Of a stretch of DNA of 64,000 bases, positions 63,647 to 64,000 are shown one piece after another. Position numbers and translations under genes: made by a program. Source of the stretch: Zygnema cylindricum (Eukaryota; Streptophyta; Zygnematophyceae; Zygnematales; Zygnemataceae); assembly GCA_037447655.1 (NCBI GenBank), contig JBBHKE010000380.1, forward strand, positions 64,001-128,000, read 5' to 3'. Positions within the stretch are counted from its first letter, which is position 1. Each line of letters opens with the position of its first letter. Below the pieces are notes generated by a model. That model searched no databases. It had not been told where the DNA came from and saw nothing but the letters and a program-made list of their open reading frames with translations.

Positions 63647-64000
63647 GAAATTGCTAGAGTCACATGGAGGAAAAGAAGGCAGTTGAGGTCGATGAGTTAT
63701 ACAATAATAGCCACCCTGTCCAACTCTAAGCCGATTCAGTATTTTTTATTTCGCGTTTTGAATATCATAATTTTGGCAACAAGTGTTTAAACAATTTGAA
63801 CTTTGCGTAAATATTATTCACAAGAAAGTACAGATCTGAAGCTTCCATTTGGAGGATGTGTGCCGTTAACTTTCTTCACAAAACAGTATTAAACTCATTC
63901 TACTCGATAATACCCTTGTTGTTTAGAAGTTCATAAGGTGTGGCTGTTAGGACACACCGGGGTAGCTGTACAGGTTATTGGCCTTGCAGAAGTATGAGAT
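63647..64000. other. Downstream of SEC1, probable 3' UTR
   Basis: No open frame of note. An extra 3' coding exon of SEC1 cannot be excluded, for example after the AG at about 63679. Confidence 0.4.

Noticed and set aside
63647-63787. Extra 3' SEC1 exon starting at GAAATTGCTAGAG
   Set aside because: It would leave an intron of only 24 nt. Read-through to TAG at 63644 is simpler.

Overview
This is a eukaryotic nuclear window. Four cellular genes sit in a large, repeat-rich background. I assembled three of them exon by exon from the sequence: an APC3/CDC27 subunit (minus strand, 17 exons, 781 codons), a MORN-repeat phosphatidylinositol-4-phosphate 5-kinase (minus, 12 exons, 1058 codons) and a Sec1/Munc18 protein of the KEULE type (plus, about 22 exons). 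The fourth is an intronless TM9/EMP70 nonaspanin (plus, about 653 codons). The plant-type gene architectures (MORN repeats fused to a PIP5K, KEULE-like SEC1, HOBBIT-like CDC27) point to the green-plant lineage. The sparse genes and many repeats suggest a large streptophyte genome such as a charophyte alga. The organism is an inference; nothing in the window names it.

Layout. 1-9.4 kb: decayed LTR retrotransposons. There are two 3' halves of one Ty3/gypsy family (1-3258 and 4760-5940), a Ty1/copia fragment between them that contains a 10-N assembly gap, and a proline-rich gag-like tract. 9.4-16.2 kb: AT-rich, no recognisable gene, with a TA-flanked MITE and a 1.75-kb hAT-like element. 16.2-23.4 kb: CDC27. 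23.7-25 kb: a foldback element and a 292-bp hAT-type MITE with a perfect 8-bp target duplication. 25-31.9 kb: no gene seen. 32-33.9 kb: TM9. 34-38.3 kb: no gene seen. 38.3-48.6 kb: PIP5K. 49.2-56.9 kb: a dense nest of DNA transposons of at least four target-site types. 57.4-63.6 kb: SEC1.

The cellular genes are unrelated housekeeping genes: cell-cycle ubiquitin ligase, Golgi/endosome membrane protein, phosphoinositide synthesis, vesicle fusion. PIP5K and SEC1 both serve membrane traffic, but I see no operon-like link.

The most notable observation is a complete C4HC3 PHD-finger pattern fused to the C-terminal tail of the gypsy integrase. It occurs in both copies and has decayed by one ligand in the second. 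Next is a long-TIR (foldback) element whose intact left arm records the pre-insertion empty site for Harbinger-like elements that jumped into its right arm.
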